Position numbers and translations under genes: made by a program
In this document: in pieces, positions 45,351 to 53,962 of the stretch
Numbering within the stretch: position 1 is the stretch's first letter
Layout of the letters: every line of letters starts with the position of its first letter
Origin: an uncultured Microbacterium sp.
GTDB taxonomy: Bacteria > Actinomycetota > Actinomycetes > Actinomycetales > Microbacteriaceae
NCBI RefSeq assembly: GCF_937927635.1
Contig: NZ_CALBRW010000017.1
Coordinates: 124,001 to 188,000 of the forward strand
Length of the DNA stretch: 64,000 nt
Reading direction: 5' to 3'
The notes under the pieces: generated by a model
What the model was told of the DNA's origin: nothing
Databases searched by the model: none
Seen by the model: only the letters and a program-made list of their open reading frames with translations

Positions 45351-45761
45351 ATGAACATCACCATCCACGCCAGCTTCATTCCGCACCTGGATGCCGAGGC
45401 GTCCGCCGTCTTCTACCGCGACGTCCTGGGCTTCGAGATCCGCATGGACGTCGGAGGCGGGCGGATGCGCTGGATCACTGTCGGGCCCGAGGGGCAGCCC
45501 GACACCGCCATCGTGCTCACCCCGCCTGCGGTGGATCCCGGCATCAGCGAGGACGAGCGCGCCACCATCCTCGAGCTGATGGCCAAGGGCAGCTTCGGCG
45601 GCATCGTGCTGTCCACCCCCGACGTCGACGCGGCCTTCGCGGAGATCGAGGGGAGGGGAGCGGATGTCGTGCAGGAGCCGATCGATCAGCCCTACGGCAT
45701 CCGGGACTGCGCCTTCCGCGATCCGGCAGGCAATATGATCCGACTGCAGCAGATCGCCTGA
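45351..45761 (+). CDS. VOC-family (glyoxalase-like) protein
   Basis: 136 aa from ATG 45351 (MNITIHASFIPHLDAEAS). An in-frame ATG at 45327 would overlap the AraC gene by 14 nt. TAGCGT, seven nt before the chosen ATG, resembles a -10 box of a leaderless gene. One double-beta-alpha-beta unit pair; GIRDCAFRDPAGNMIRLQQI is the family's C-terminal motif. Function (dioxygenase, isomerase or resistance protein) cannot be told. Confidence 0.85.
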   Translation: MNITIHASFIPHLDAEASAVFYRDVLGFEIRMDVGGGRMRWITVGPEGQPDTAIVLTPPAVDPGISEDERATILELMAKGSFGGIVLSTPDVDAAFAEIEGRGADVVQEPIDQPYGIRDCAFRDPAGNMIRLQQIA

Positions 45762-45803
45762 CCGACCGCACCGCCTGACCGACCGCACCGCCTGACCGAC
45801 CGC
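45756..45803. repeat. 17-bp tandem repeat, about 2.8 copies
   Basis: GCCTGACCGACCGCACC at 45756-45772 and 45773-45789, then a partial third copy. The first copy contains the stop codon of the VOC gene, and the array ends 14 nt before the UvrA-like start, next to AAGGAG. Probably a slippage array with no direct function. Confidence 0.9.
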
Positions 45804-45816
45804 GAAGGAGACGCCG

Positions 45817-48165
45817 ATGGCCCACCCCGCCGACGCGCACGACAGCATCCGCATCGAGGGAGCGCGCGAGAACAATCTCAAGAACGTCAGTGTGGTGCTG
45901 CCCAAGCGCCGACTGACGGTGTTCACGGGCGTGTCCGGCTCCGGCAAGAGCTCGCTGGTGTTCGACACGATCGCCGCCGAGTCCAGGCGGATGATCGACG
46001 AGACCTACAGTGCGTTCGTGCAGGGCTTCATGCCCTCCGTGCCCCGCCCCGATGTCGACGTGCTCGAGGGGCTGACAACGGCCATCATCGTCGACCAGGA
46101 GCGGCTCGGCGCCAACCCGCGGTCGACGGTCGGCACGGTCACGGATGCCAACGCGATGCTGCGCATCCTGTTCTCCAAGCTCGGCACGCCGTACATCGGC
46201 GGACCCACCGCCTTCTCGTTCAACATCCCCACGCAGAAGGCCAGTGGTGTGATGACGGGGCCGGGTGGCGAGAAGAAGATCGTGAAGGATGCCATCTACC
46301 TGGGCGGCATGTGCCCGCGGTGCGAGGGCAGGGGATCGGTGTCGGACCTGGATCTGGCGCAGATCGTCGACGAGTCGAAGTCGCTGCGGGACGGCGCCAT
46401 CCAGGTGCCGGGGTACACGGCCGACGGCTGGATGGTGAAGCAGTTCGCGGAGTCGGGGTTCTATCCGGGCGACAAGCCCGTCGAAGACTTCACGGAGAAG
46501 CAGCGGCAGCTGTTCCTCTACGGCGAGGTGACCAAGGTGAAGATCAACGGGATCAACATCACCTACGAGGGGCTGATCCCGAAGATCACCAAGTCGATCC
46601 TCTCCAAGGACCTCGATCGACTGCAGCCGCACATGCGCAGGTTCGTCGAGCAGGTAGCGACTTTCGCGGTGTGCCCGGAATGCGACGGCACGCGACTGAC
46701 AGAGGGCGCACGGTCCTCGAAGATCGAGGGCGTCAGCATCGCCGACGCCTGCAGGATGCAGGTGACGGATCTCGCCGACTGGGTTCGAGGCCTCTCTCTG
46801 CCGGGCGCGGGGCCGCTGCTCGCGGCGCTCAGTGCCAACCTGGACTCGTTCGTCGCGTTGGGGCTGGGGTATCTGAGCCTGGACCGCCCCTCGGGAACGC
46901 TGAGCGGGGGAGAGGCGCAGCGCATCAAGCTGCTGCGGCACCTCGGGTCGTCTCTGACGGATGTCACCTACGTGTTCGATGAGCCGACCATCGGCCTGCA
47001 TCCGCATGACATCCAGCGCATGAACTCGCTGCTGCAGGAGTTGCGGGACAAGGGCAACACGGTGCTGGTGGTCGAGCACAAGCCGGAGACCATCGAGATC
47101 GCCGACCACGTCGTCGACCTGGGTCCCGGCGCGGGCACCGGCGGCGGTGAGATCTGCTTCGAGGGCACCGTGGACGAGCTGCGCGCCAGTGGCACTCTGA
47201 CCGGACGGCACCTCGATGACCGGGCTTCTCTGAAGCCGGCCGTGCGCGTGCGCACCGGTGCCATCGAAGTGCGCGGCGCGAGCGCCAACAACCTCAAGGA
47301 CGTCGACGTCGACATCCCCACCGGCGTGCTGACGGTCGTCACGGGGGTGGCCGGCTCGGGCAAGAGCTCGCTGATCCACGGCTCGGTCTCGCCGCGCGAG
47401 GGCGTGGTCTCGATCGACCAGAGCGCCATCAAGGGGTCCCGTCGCAGCAACCCCGCCACCTACACCGGGATGCTCGACCCGATCCGCAAGGCGTTCGCGA
47501 AGGCCAACGACGTCAAGCCCGCGCTGTTCAGCGCCAACAGCGAGGGCGCCTGCCCCAGATGCAAGGGCTCGGGCGTGATCGTCACCGAGCTCGGGTTCAT
47601 GGACACCATCGAGACGCCGTGCGAGGACTGCGGCGGCAAGCGCTTCCAGGCGACCGTGCTGGACTACAAGCTGGGCGGGCTGGACATCACCGAAGTGCTG
47701 GAACTGCCGGTGTCGGCCGCGCGCGAGTTCTTCACGGCATCCGACACGAAGATCCCCGCCGTGGCGGCCGTGCTCTCACGGCTCGAGGACGTCGGTCTCG
47801 GGTATCTGACGCTCGGCCAGCCTCTGTCCACGCTGTCGGGTGGCGAGCGTCAGCGCGTGAAGCTGGCCATCCAGATGGGGGAGAAGGGCGACGTCTACGT
47901 GCTCGACGAGCCCACGACCGGCCTGCACTTGGCCGACGTGCAGCAGATCCTGGGGCTGCTGGACAGGCTGGTGGATGCCGGCAAGACCGTCATCGTGATC
48001 GAGCACCACCAGGCCGTGATGGCCCACGCCGACTGGATCATCGACATCGGACCGGGGGCGGGTCACGACGGCGGGCAGATCGTGTTCGAGGGGACGCCGG
48101 CGGAGCTGGTGGCGGAGAGGTCGACGCTGACAGGTGAGCACCTCGCGAGGTACGTCGGGGTCTGA
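45817..48165 (+). CDS. short UvrA-like ABC ATPase (UvrA paralogue)
   Basis: 782 aa, against about 950 for UvrA. Two ABC halves: GVSGSGKSSL, LSGGEAQRIKL, YVFDEPTIGLH; then GVAGSGKSSL, LSGGERQRVKL, YVLDEPTTGLH. Zinc pairs CPRCEGRG, CPECDGTRL and CPRC...CEDCGGKRF are kept. The missing length is mainly in the first half, where the UvrB-binding domain and the first zinc insertion should lie. Such paralogues (UvrA2/DrrC-like) are linked to resistance to DNA-binding drugs. AAGGAG is 8 nt before the ATG. Confidence 0.9.
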   Translation: MAHPADAHDSIRIEGARENNLKNVSVVLPKRRLTVFTGVSGSGKSSLVFDTIAAESRRMIDETYSAFVQGFMPSVPRPDVDVLEGLTTAIIVDQERLGANPRSTVGTVTDANAMLRILFSKLGTPYIGGPTAFSFNIPTQKASGVMTGPGGEKKIVKDAIYLGGMCPRCEGRGSVSDLDLAQIVDESKSLRDGAIQVPGYTADGWMVKQFAESGFYPGDKPVEDFTEKQRQLFLYGEVTKVKINGINITYEGLIPKITKSILSKDLDRLQPHMRRFVEQVATFAVCPECDGTRLTEGARSSKIEGVSIADACRMQVTDLADWVRGLSLPGAGPLLAALSANLDSFVALGLGYLSLDRPSGTLSGGEAQRIKLLRHLGSSLTDVTYVFDEPTIGLHPHDIQRMNSLLQELRDKGNTVLVVEHKPETIEIADHVVDLGPGAGTGGGEICFEGTVDELRASGTLTGRHLDDRASLKPAVRVRTGAIEVRGASANNLKDVDVDIPTGVLTVVTGVAGSGKSSLIHGSVSPREGVVSIDQSAIKGSRRSNPATYTGMLDPIRKAFAKANDVKPALFSANSEGACPRCKGSGVIVTELGFMDTIETPCEDCGGKRFQATVLDYKLGGLDITEVLELPVSAAREFFTASDTKIPAVAAVLSRLEDVGLGYLTLGQPLSTLSGGERQRVKLAIQMGEKGDVYVLDEPTTGLHLADVQQILGLLDRLVDAGKTVIVIEHHQAVMAHADWIIDIGPGAGHDGGQIVFEGTPAELVAERSTLTGEHLARYVGV

Positions 48166-48258
48166 CGACTGGTAGCGTCGCCGTCGCGCGCGTGCCCGGC
48201 TGATCCCGACCGCGAATCCCACTGTCGGACAGGTCGCGGCAGGCGTAGCGTCCGGAAT

Positions 48259-49710
48259 ATGGAGAACACGAAGGCCGGGCTCCTCGAGACGCTCGACACA
48301 CGCGACATCGGCCGGTTCTACATCTACCTGGCGGTGCTGGCCACCATCGGCGGGTTCCTGTTCGGATTCGACTCATCCAACATCGGCTCGGCGCTGGTGT
48401 TCCTGCCGTTCGAGCTGGGGCCGCTGGCCATCGGCATCATCGTCGGCGGGGCATCCCTCGGCTCGTTCGTCGGAGCACTCGCGGCGGGGCCGCTGACCGA
48501 CAGATTCGGGCGCAAATCGCTGCTGCTGGCGGACTCGGCCCTGTTCGCCGTCGGGTCGCTGGTCTCGGCGCTGGCCTTCGAACCGACGACGCTGACGATC
48601 GGACGCCTGATCATCGGCATCGCGATCGGAGCCGACTCGGCGATCGCGACCGCGTACATCTCGGAGTTCGCACCGAAGAAGCGGCGTGGTTCGCTGGCCA
48701 TCATCCAGCAGTGGATGATCACCATCGGCATCCTCGCCGCCTACGTCATCGCGGTGATCGTGCTGAGCATCGCTCCGGGCGCAGCGAAGACCGTCGACTG
48801 GCGCATCCTGCTCGGCATCGGCTTCATCCCGGCGATCATCTCGCTGCTGATGCGCGCGCGGATGCCGGAGTCCCCGCGCTGGCTCCTCGAGCACGGCAAG
48901 GAGGACAAGGCGCTGAAGGCCTTCCGCACGCTGGGCCTGGAGGCCACGGCAGACCAGGTGCGTGCGGAGGCCGAGCTGGTCCGGATCCAGAACCAGCAGG
49001 CGGCGGCCAGGACGCAGTGGACGCGGCCGGTGAAGCGGGCCCTCGTCATCGTCTGCGTCTTCTTCATCCTGCAGCAGATCACCGGCATCAACGTCGCGTT
49101 CTACTACGGTCCGCATCTTCTCGAGCCGTATTTCGCGGGCCCGGGGACGACCGCCGTGCAGGCGGAGATCTACGGCGTGTTCGCCGCAGGAATCCTCGCC
49201 GTGGTCAACGTGGTGGCGACGTACTTCGCCTATCGCTTCATCGACAGCATCGGCCGGCGCAGGCTCGCGATCAGCGCATACGTCGGCATGACGGTGTTCC
49301 TGCTGGTGGGCGCGTATGGAGCATCCTTCATGGATGGCATCCCGCAGCTGATCGTCATCATGGTCGGGTTCTCGCTGTTCATCGCCTGCTTCGCCATCGG
49401 CATCGGCGGCACCGGCTGGCTGCTGCAGGGCGAGGTGTTCCCGACGGCGGTGCGCGGCCGGGCATCCGGCATCGGAGCGGCCGTGGACTGGCTGGCCAAC
49501 TACGGCCTGGTGCTGGCGTTCCCGATCCTGCAGGTCGGCATCGGCCTGGGCTGGGTGATGATCCTGTTCGCGATCCTGTGCGTCATCGGCGTGATCTTCG
49601 TCTACTTCTTCGTCCCCGAGACGAAGGGGAAGTCGGTCGAGGAGATCGGTCGGCTGTTCGAGGGACCGGTGAACAGGAAGGATCCGTCACAGCCGTCAGC
49701 GGTTCGCTGA
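48259..49710 (+). CDS. MFS sugar transporter (sugar porter family)
   Basis: 483 aa, 12 helices. Signatures GFDSSNIGSALVFL, TDRFGRKSLLL, PESPRWLLEHGKEDKA and PETKGKSVEEIGRL define the sugar porters (hexose or inositol:H+ symporters). The ATG follows TAGCGT by 8 nt and has no Shine-Dalgarno sequence, so the mRNA is likely leaderless. Substrate unknown. Confidence 0.92.
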   Translation: MENTKAGLLETLDTRDIGRFYIYLAVLATIGGFLFGFDSSNIGSALVFLPFELGPLAIGIIVGGASLGSFVGALAAGPLTDRFGRKSLLLADSALFAVGSLVSALAFEPTTLTIGRLIIGIAIGADSAIATAYISEFAPKKRRGSLAIIQQWMITIGILAAYVIAVIVLSIAPGAAKTVDWRILLGIGFIPAIISLLMRARMPESPRWLLEHGKEDKALKAFRTLGLEATADQVRAEAELVRIQNQQAAARTQWTRPVKRALVIVCVFFILQQITGINVAFYYGPHLLEPYFAGPGTTAVQAEIYGVFAAGILAVVNVVATYFAYRFIDSIGRRRLAISAYVGMTVFLLVGAYGASFMDGIPQLIVIMVGFSLFIACFAIGIGGTGWLLQGEVFPTAVRGRASGIGAAVDWLANYGLVLAFPILQVGIGLGWVMILFAILCVIGVIFVYFFVPETKGKSVEEIGRLFEGPVNRKDPSQPSAVR

Positions 49711-49756
49711 GCGCAGGGGCTGTGGTCGTGCCGCGAGAACTCACGGAGGCACGCCG

Positions 49757-49770
49757 ATAATGCACATTAT
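49757..49770. promoter_or_regulatory. palindrome ATAATG-CA-CATTAT
   Basis: A perfect 6-bp-arm palindrome, AT-rich in a GC-rich setting, 74 nt before the alpha/beta hydrolase start. It could be an operator of a MarR, GntR or TetR protein; no regulator is encoded beside it. Confidence 0.4.
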
Positions 49771-49844
49771 GTCAGTTACCCGAATCGCAGGGCGATACTC
49801 CGCTCCCCAGTTCGTCGTGCGCGAAGTGCGCCACCGCTGCCGCT

Positions 49845-50741
49845 ATGACCCAGCGTGCCAGAGTGGAGCACATGGCCATCGACGAGCTGGATCTCCCCTT
49901 TGCCGTGACTCAGATCGGCGCCGGGGACGGAGAACCCGTCATCGTCCTGCCTGGCGGTCCCTGCCGTGGAGTCGAGTACCTGGGCGACCTCGCGGGCCTG
50001 ACCGATAGGTGCAACCTGGTGGTGCTCCATCCACGCGGCACTCCCCTGTCGGGCGGACTTTCACGCGGCTGGTGGGCGGATGCCGATGATGTGGTGGCGC
50101 TCGCAGACGCACTGGGGCTGGAGCGAGTGAGAGCGGTCGCGCATTCAGCGGCCACGCGGCTTGCGCTGGCCATGGCCGTGCGTTTCCCCGACCGTGTGCA
50201 GTCCCTGGCGCTCGTGACCCCTCCCGCATCCTGGCTGACCGGCACGATCGAGGATGCCGGGGTGATCGAGCTCGATCGTGACGACCCAGAGGTGGCTGAC
50301 GCACTCGAAGCTCTGGAGCTCGAGGACCCTGATACCGACGAGGCCTTCGTCAGACTGTTCCGTCGGCAAGCAGCCGCCACGTATGCGCACTGGACTCGTC
50401 GCGAGCGGGCGCATGCGAGGCTCGGCAGGATGAATCTGGCTGCCGCGTCGGCATGGTTCGCCAACATTCCCGTCGATGTCGTCTCACGGATCCGCGTCGC
50501 TGTCATGCCGCCGACGCTCGTGATCGGCGGCGGCAATGATGTGTTGACCGGTAGGCAGGCCGTCGTCGACTACGCCCGCGCACTTCATGCGCACCTTGAG
50601 GTGATCGATGACTGCGGCCACTACCCGTGGGTCGAGCAGCCTGAAGCCTTCTACCGGATCGTGGACGGTTGGCTGGATGCTGGGGCCGCTCATTCCCGAC
50701 CGACGGCTCGCAGCGCAGTCGGCGCGGCATTGCCTGATTGA
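49845..50741 (+). CDS. alpha/beta hydrolase
   Basis: 298 aa. LPGGPCRGVEYLGD (oxyanion hole), RGTPLSGG, nucleophile elbow AHSAAT (serine), and HYPWVEQPE with the catalytic histidine; the order resembles proline iminopeptidases and haloalkane-type hydrolases. ATG at 49845 has no good ribosome site; ATG 49872 (MAIDELDLPF) is preceded by GTGGAG and may be the true start. Confidence 0.82.
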   Translation: MTQRARVEHMAIDELDLPFAVTQIGAGDGEPVIVLPGGPCRGVEYLGDLAGLTDRCNLVVLHPRGTPLSGGLSRGWWADADDVVALADALGLERVRAVAHSAATRLALAMAVRFPDRVQSLALVTPPASWLTGTIEDAGVIELDRDDPEVADALEALELEDPDTDEAFVRLFRRQAAATYAHWTRRERAHARLGRMNLAAASAWFANIPVDVVSRIRVAVMPPTLVIGGGNDVLTGRQAVVDYARALHAHLEVIDDCGHYPWVEQPEAFYRIVDGWLDAGAAHSRPTARSAVGAALPD

Positions 50742-50847
50742 AGCTCGCCTGGAAAGTGGTGGCCACTCCCCTATCCTTCGCCAGGCGGACGAATTCGGGA
50801 GAATCCAGTTCACTGGTGGAAAAGATCGTTTGATTCTCTTCTCATAT

Positions 50848-50863
50848 TCGAACATGTGTACTA
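50848..50863. promoter_or_regulatory. partial LexA (SOS) box upstream of the DUF222-HNH gene
   Basis: TCGAAC-ATGT-GTACTA. The left half is a perfect match to the actinobacterial SOS box TCGAAC(N4)GTTCGA; the right half matches 4 of 6. It lies 11 nt before the ATG, so a bound LexA would block the promoter or ribosome site. Some 13E12-family genes of M. tuberculosis are known members of the LexA regulon. Confidence 0.45.
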
Positions 50864-50873
50864 CACTGGAGGC

Positions 50874-52772
50874 ATGGTTCCCGACGTCGAGGCTCTCCTC
50901 CAGCAGCGCATCGCGCTGCTGGAGGCGTGGGTGTCGAAGCAGCGTGAGATCGCCCGGTTGCAGGCCGAGGCTACTGGTCTGCTGGCGGAACGGTGGGTGC
51001 TGTTCGAAGAGGAAACCCGGGTGGAGCCCGGACACTCGCAGTCGATCGAGAAGTCGATGATCGCGGAGTACGCGGCCGCCGGACACGTCTCGCAGGGGTC
51101 GATGGTGTTCGCGTTCACGGATGCGCGGATGATGGCACAGTTCCCCGCCGTGCACGCCGCGTTCCGTGATGGGCGAGTCACAGGCTCGCATGTGCGGGAG
51201 ATTCTGCGGGAGTCCCAGCCTGTGCGCGAGGCTGTCGATGCCGGTGAGGTCGCCCCGAACACGCTGGGACTGTTCGAGCAGGCGTGCCTGGAAGTCGCCG
51301 AACGCGACACCGCCCCGCGCACGAAGACCCACGCCCGGCGGGTCGCCGCAGCCCTGGCAGGGCTGACCGTGACCCGGCAGCACGAGAACGCGTTCGAAGA
51401 GCGGTCCGTGACGGTCAGGTCCGTCGGGGACGGGCTCGCGCTGCTGCAGGCCGTTCTCCCCGAGCACCTGGCAGTCGCGATCCATGACCGGCTGACCCGG
51501 ATGGCCCAGCACCTGGCCGGGCATCCCGAAGACCGCGACACCCCACCCTCGGAACCCTCGGGGGCGGAATGGGAGGCGTGGGAAGCCGAGTGGGACGCCG
51601 CCGACCGCGCCGAGCAGGCCCTGTATGAGCGCATCATGCGCGATGCCGCCGCACGCCACGCAGCGCAGACCGCGGCCACGCAGACCGCTGCCCCGGCCGG
51701 CGCGGACGCTGCAGAGGCCGCGGACGCTGCAGAGGCCGCGGACGGGCAGACGCTGGGCGGGCAGACTTCGATGCGCGACGAGCCCGCAGACGCAGACGGC
51801 ACCAGCACCACCGACACCGCTTCCGCCAGTGACGCCAGCGCGAACGCGAGCGCCGATCTCGACGACGCGAACTCCGGCACCAACAGCGACGCAAACATGA
51901 GCGCCGCTGCGGCCACCGCTACCACTGAGGCTGAGGCGAGCGTCGAGGCTCAATATCGGGAGTTGATCGCCCGTCATCTGGATGCGGACGGGTTCTGGAT
52001 CGACGACGACACCGAACCGGAACCGCCCGGTCCTCCGCGGGAAGTGGATCTGACGTATTGGACGGACCCGCAGATCGACCCGCTCAGTCCGTGCATCATC
52101 CACCTGCCCGACGAGGCCCGCACCTTCGATCAGCTGCGCGCGGATCTGCTGTCCGACCTGCTCCTGACCTGCAGCCCGTCTGACGCGCACGGGACCGGAC
52201 TGGTCGGCATCCGTCCGACCATCCAGGTGACCGTGTCCGCGACCACGCTTCTCGGCGCTGACGACCGGCCCGCCGAACTCGACGGGCACGGCCCGATCCG
52301 TGCCGGCGTCGCCCGCGCCCTCGCCGGAAGCACGAAGGGCTGGACCCGGCTGTTCCTGGACCCGAAAGGGTTCCTCACCCGCACCGACACCTACACGCCC
52401 ACCGAGGGCATGGTCCGGTACCTGAAAGCCCGCGACCAGCACTGCCGGTTCCCCGGCTGCCGCCGCCCCGTGCACCGGTGCGAACACGACCACAACCGAG
52501 ACTGGGCCCAAGGCGGCGAAACCAGCATCGACAACCTCGAGTACTTCTGCAAGACCCACCACGACCTCAAACACCCCACCGTGCCCGACACCTCCCGCTG
52601 GACCGCCCGGCAGACCCCCGACCGGGCCGTGCAATGGACCAGCCCCACCGGCCGCACCTACCCCGACCATGAGCAGCCGCGCGTCATGTTCATGCCATCC
52701 GACACCCTCCGCACGTCGATCACCTGGCCCGACACACCGCTCACCGCCCAACAAGCCGGAACACCCTTCTGA
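50874..52772 (+). CDS. DUF222/13E12-family protein with C-terminal HNH endonuclease
   Basis: 632 aa from ATG 50874 (MVPDVEALL); an upstream ATG at 50856 overlaps the SOS-like box. Residues 1-250 are the helical DUF222 domain. A low-complexity linker (about 255-345) is rich in Ala, Asp, Glu and Thr and includes two copies of an 18-bp repeat at 51702-51737. The C-terminus holds a zinc-HNH motif: HCRFPGCRRP, CEHDHNRDWAQGG, NLEYFCKTHHDLKH. Family members occur in many copies in actinobacteria, with unproven nuclease function; they are often thought mobile. The gene has more AT-rich upstream DNA than its neighbours. Confidence 0.9.
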   Translation: MVPDVEALLQQRIALLEAWVSKQREIARLQAEATGLLAERWVLFEEETRVEPGHSQSIEKSMIAEYAAAGHVSQGSMVFAFTDARMMAQFPAVHAAFRDGRVTGSHVREILRESQPVREAVDAGEVAPNTLGLFEQACLEVAERDTAPRTKTHARRVAAALAGLTVTRQHENAFEERSVTVRSVGDGLALLQAVLPEHLAVAIHDRLTRMAQHLAGHPEDRDTPPSEPSGAEWEAWEAEWDAADRAEQALYERIMRDAAARHAAQTAATQTAAPAGADAAEAADAAEAADGQTLGGQTSMRDEPADADGTSTTDTASASDASANASADLDDANSGTNSDANMSAAAATATTEAEASVEAQYRELIARHLDADGFWIDDDTEPEPPGPPREVDLTYWTDPQIDPLSPCIIHLPDEARTFDQLRADLLSDLLLTCSPSDAHGTGLVGIRPTIQVTVSATTLLGADDRPAELDGHGPIRAGVARALAGSTKGWTRLFLDPKGFLTRTDTYTPTEGMVRYLKARDQHCRFPGCRRPVHRCEHDHNRDWAQGGETSIDNLEYFCKTHHDLKHPTVPDTSRWTARQTPDRAVQWTSPTGRTYPDHEQPRVMFMPSDTLRTSITWPDTPLTAQQAGTPF

Positions 52773-52855
52773 ACCAGCCAGCGCTCCCGGGTGCCCGCCA
52801 CTCCCCCGACAACGATTCTCTGTCCGCGGGCGGATATGCGCCCTAGCATCGCGAT

Positions 52856-52969
52856 ATGAGTGACGGCACAGCCCAGATCGAAGGGGGCCGTGTGCTGCGG
52901 AGCCGTGTGCTGGATCGCACCGCGATGACGGCGATGGAGCCGGACGTCAGCCGGCGATCAGCGCCATGA
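52856..52969 (+). pseudogene. short truncated reading frame, 37 codons
   Basis: ATG 52856 to TGA 52969 encodes MSDGTAQIEGGRVLRSRVLD and 17 more residues. TAGCAT, seven nt before the ATG, looks like the -10 box of a leaderless gene, and the sequence has coding character, but it stops abruptly inside the 3' end of the acetyltransferase gene. It may be the head of a gene removed by deletion. I cannot name the family. Confidence 0.3.
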
Positions 52970-53360
52970 ACTTCACCGGCTCGGCGATCGGCTCGAAACC
53001 GAACTGGGCGTACAACTCGTGTGCGTCCCCAGTGGACAGCAGCATCCGCCTCAGCCTCATAGATCGAGTCACCTCGACGACCGCAGCCACCAGCGCCTTT
53101 CCCGCGCCCAGACCTCGCACTGCTGGATCCACGAAAACATCGCACAGCCACGCGAACGTCACCTGATCGCTCCCGACGCGCGCGTAGCCGACGAGCCTGC
53201 CCTCGGCATCCACAGCGCCGAAGTTGAGCGAAGCCCGCGCGGCCTTCTCCACGACGTCACGCGATCTGCCCCGTGCCCAGTACGAGTGCTCCGAGAGCCA
53301 CCGATGCACGAAGTCGAGGTCGATGTCGGCGAGGTCCATCGTCACGCGCACGTCGGGCAT
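52947..53360 (-). CDS. GNAT-family N-acetyltransferase
   Basis: 137 aa. The beta4-alpha3 acetyl-CoA motif is VFVDPAVRGLGAGKALV (about 76-92), followed by MLLSTGDAHELYAQFGF. Small, single-domain and cytosolic; substrate unknown. Many close relatives are annotated only by fold. Confidence 0.88.
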   Translation of the reverse strand: MPDVRVTMDLADIDLDFVHRWLSEHSYWARGRSRDVVEKAARASLNFGAVDAEGRLVGYARVGSDQVTFAWLCDVFVDPAVRGLGAGKALVAAVVEVTRSMRLRRMLLSTGDAHELYAQFGFEPIAEPVKFMALIAG

Positions 53361-53397
53361 GCCGTGATCCTACGGACTGATCCGTCAAGATGGAGAC

Positions 53398-53953
53398 ATG
53401 CCGTTCTTCCCCGACGTGGCGCTCGAAGCACCTCTCAGCCTCACGATCGACGCGCTGACGGCCGCCGACGCCCCGGCGCTCGTCGACGCATTCTCGGACG
53501 AGCGACTGCGCAGATGGCTGCCGCTCCCCTCTCCTTACACGCTGGAGACCGCGACGCGGTGGTGCACGACGTCGAGCCACGAGATGCGTCAATCCGGCCG
53601 CGGGTTCGTGCTCGGCATCCGGCATGCCGGCCGCGGTCCGGCGGGTCGCCGAGTGGATGCTGACCGACCAGGCCTTCGAGCGCATCGAACTGCGCATCGC
53701 CCCGGTCAACTCAGCTTCTCAGCGCGTCGCGGAGAAGGCCGGCTTCCAGAGGGAGGGCACGGCTCGCAACGCCGGATTCACAGACGCGAGTCGCGTCGAC
53801 CTCGTCGTCTTCTCGCTGATCCCGACCGACCTCGACAGCGTAGAGCGCGGCTTCGCCCAGGAGGAGCATATGAGTGACCCGATCTTCCCGCCGAACGAGC
53901 ACGCACGGCAGGTGCTGGAGTGGCTCGCGCGGCATCCGCTCGACGCCGACTAA
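53398..53953 (+). pseudogene. broken RimJ/RimL-type GNAT acetyltransferase
   Basis: Frame 1 from ATG 53398 gives the N-terminal half (LSLTIDALTAADAPALVDAF ... RGFVLGIRHAG). Frame 2 from about 53624 gives the C-terminal half (VRRVAEWMLTDQAFERIELR, then RVAEKAGFQREGTARNAGF). The switch is near 53620. About 40 residues normally between them, including the acetyl-CoA loop, are missing, so a deletion and frameshift have inactivated it. The second frame runs on into a 27-codon unit (ATG 53870 to 53953, MSDPIFPPNEHARQVLEWLA) that has its own AGGAGG and might be a separate microprotein. Confidence 0.75.
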
Positions 53954-53962
53954 CCTGGGACG

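Noticed and set aside
45756..45803. CRISPR-like array
   Set aside because: Repeats are directly abutting 17-mers without spacers and no cas genes are nearby.
50874..52772. Insertion sequence or group II intron endonuclease
   Set aside because: DUF222-HNH proteins are chromosomal repeats; no terminal inverted repeats or target-site duplication flank this gene.
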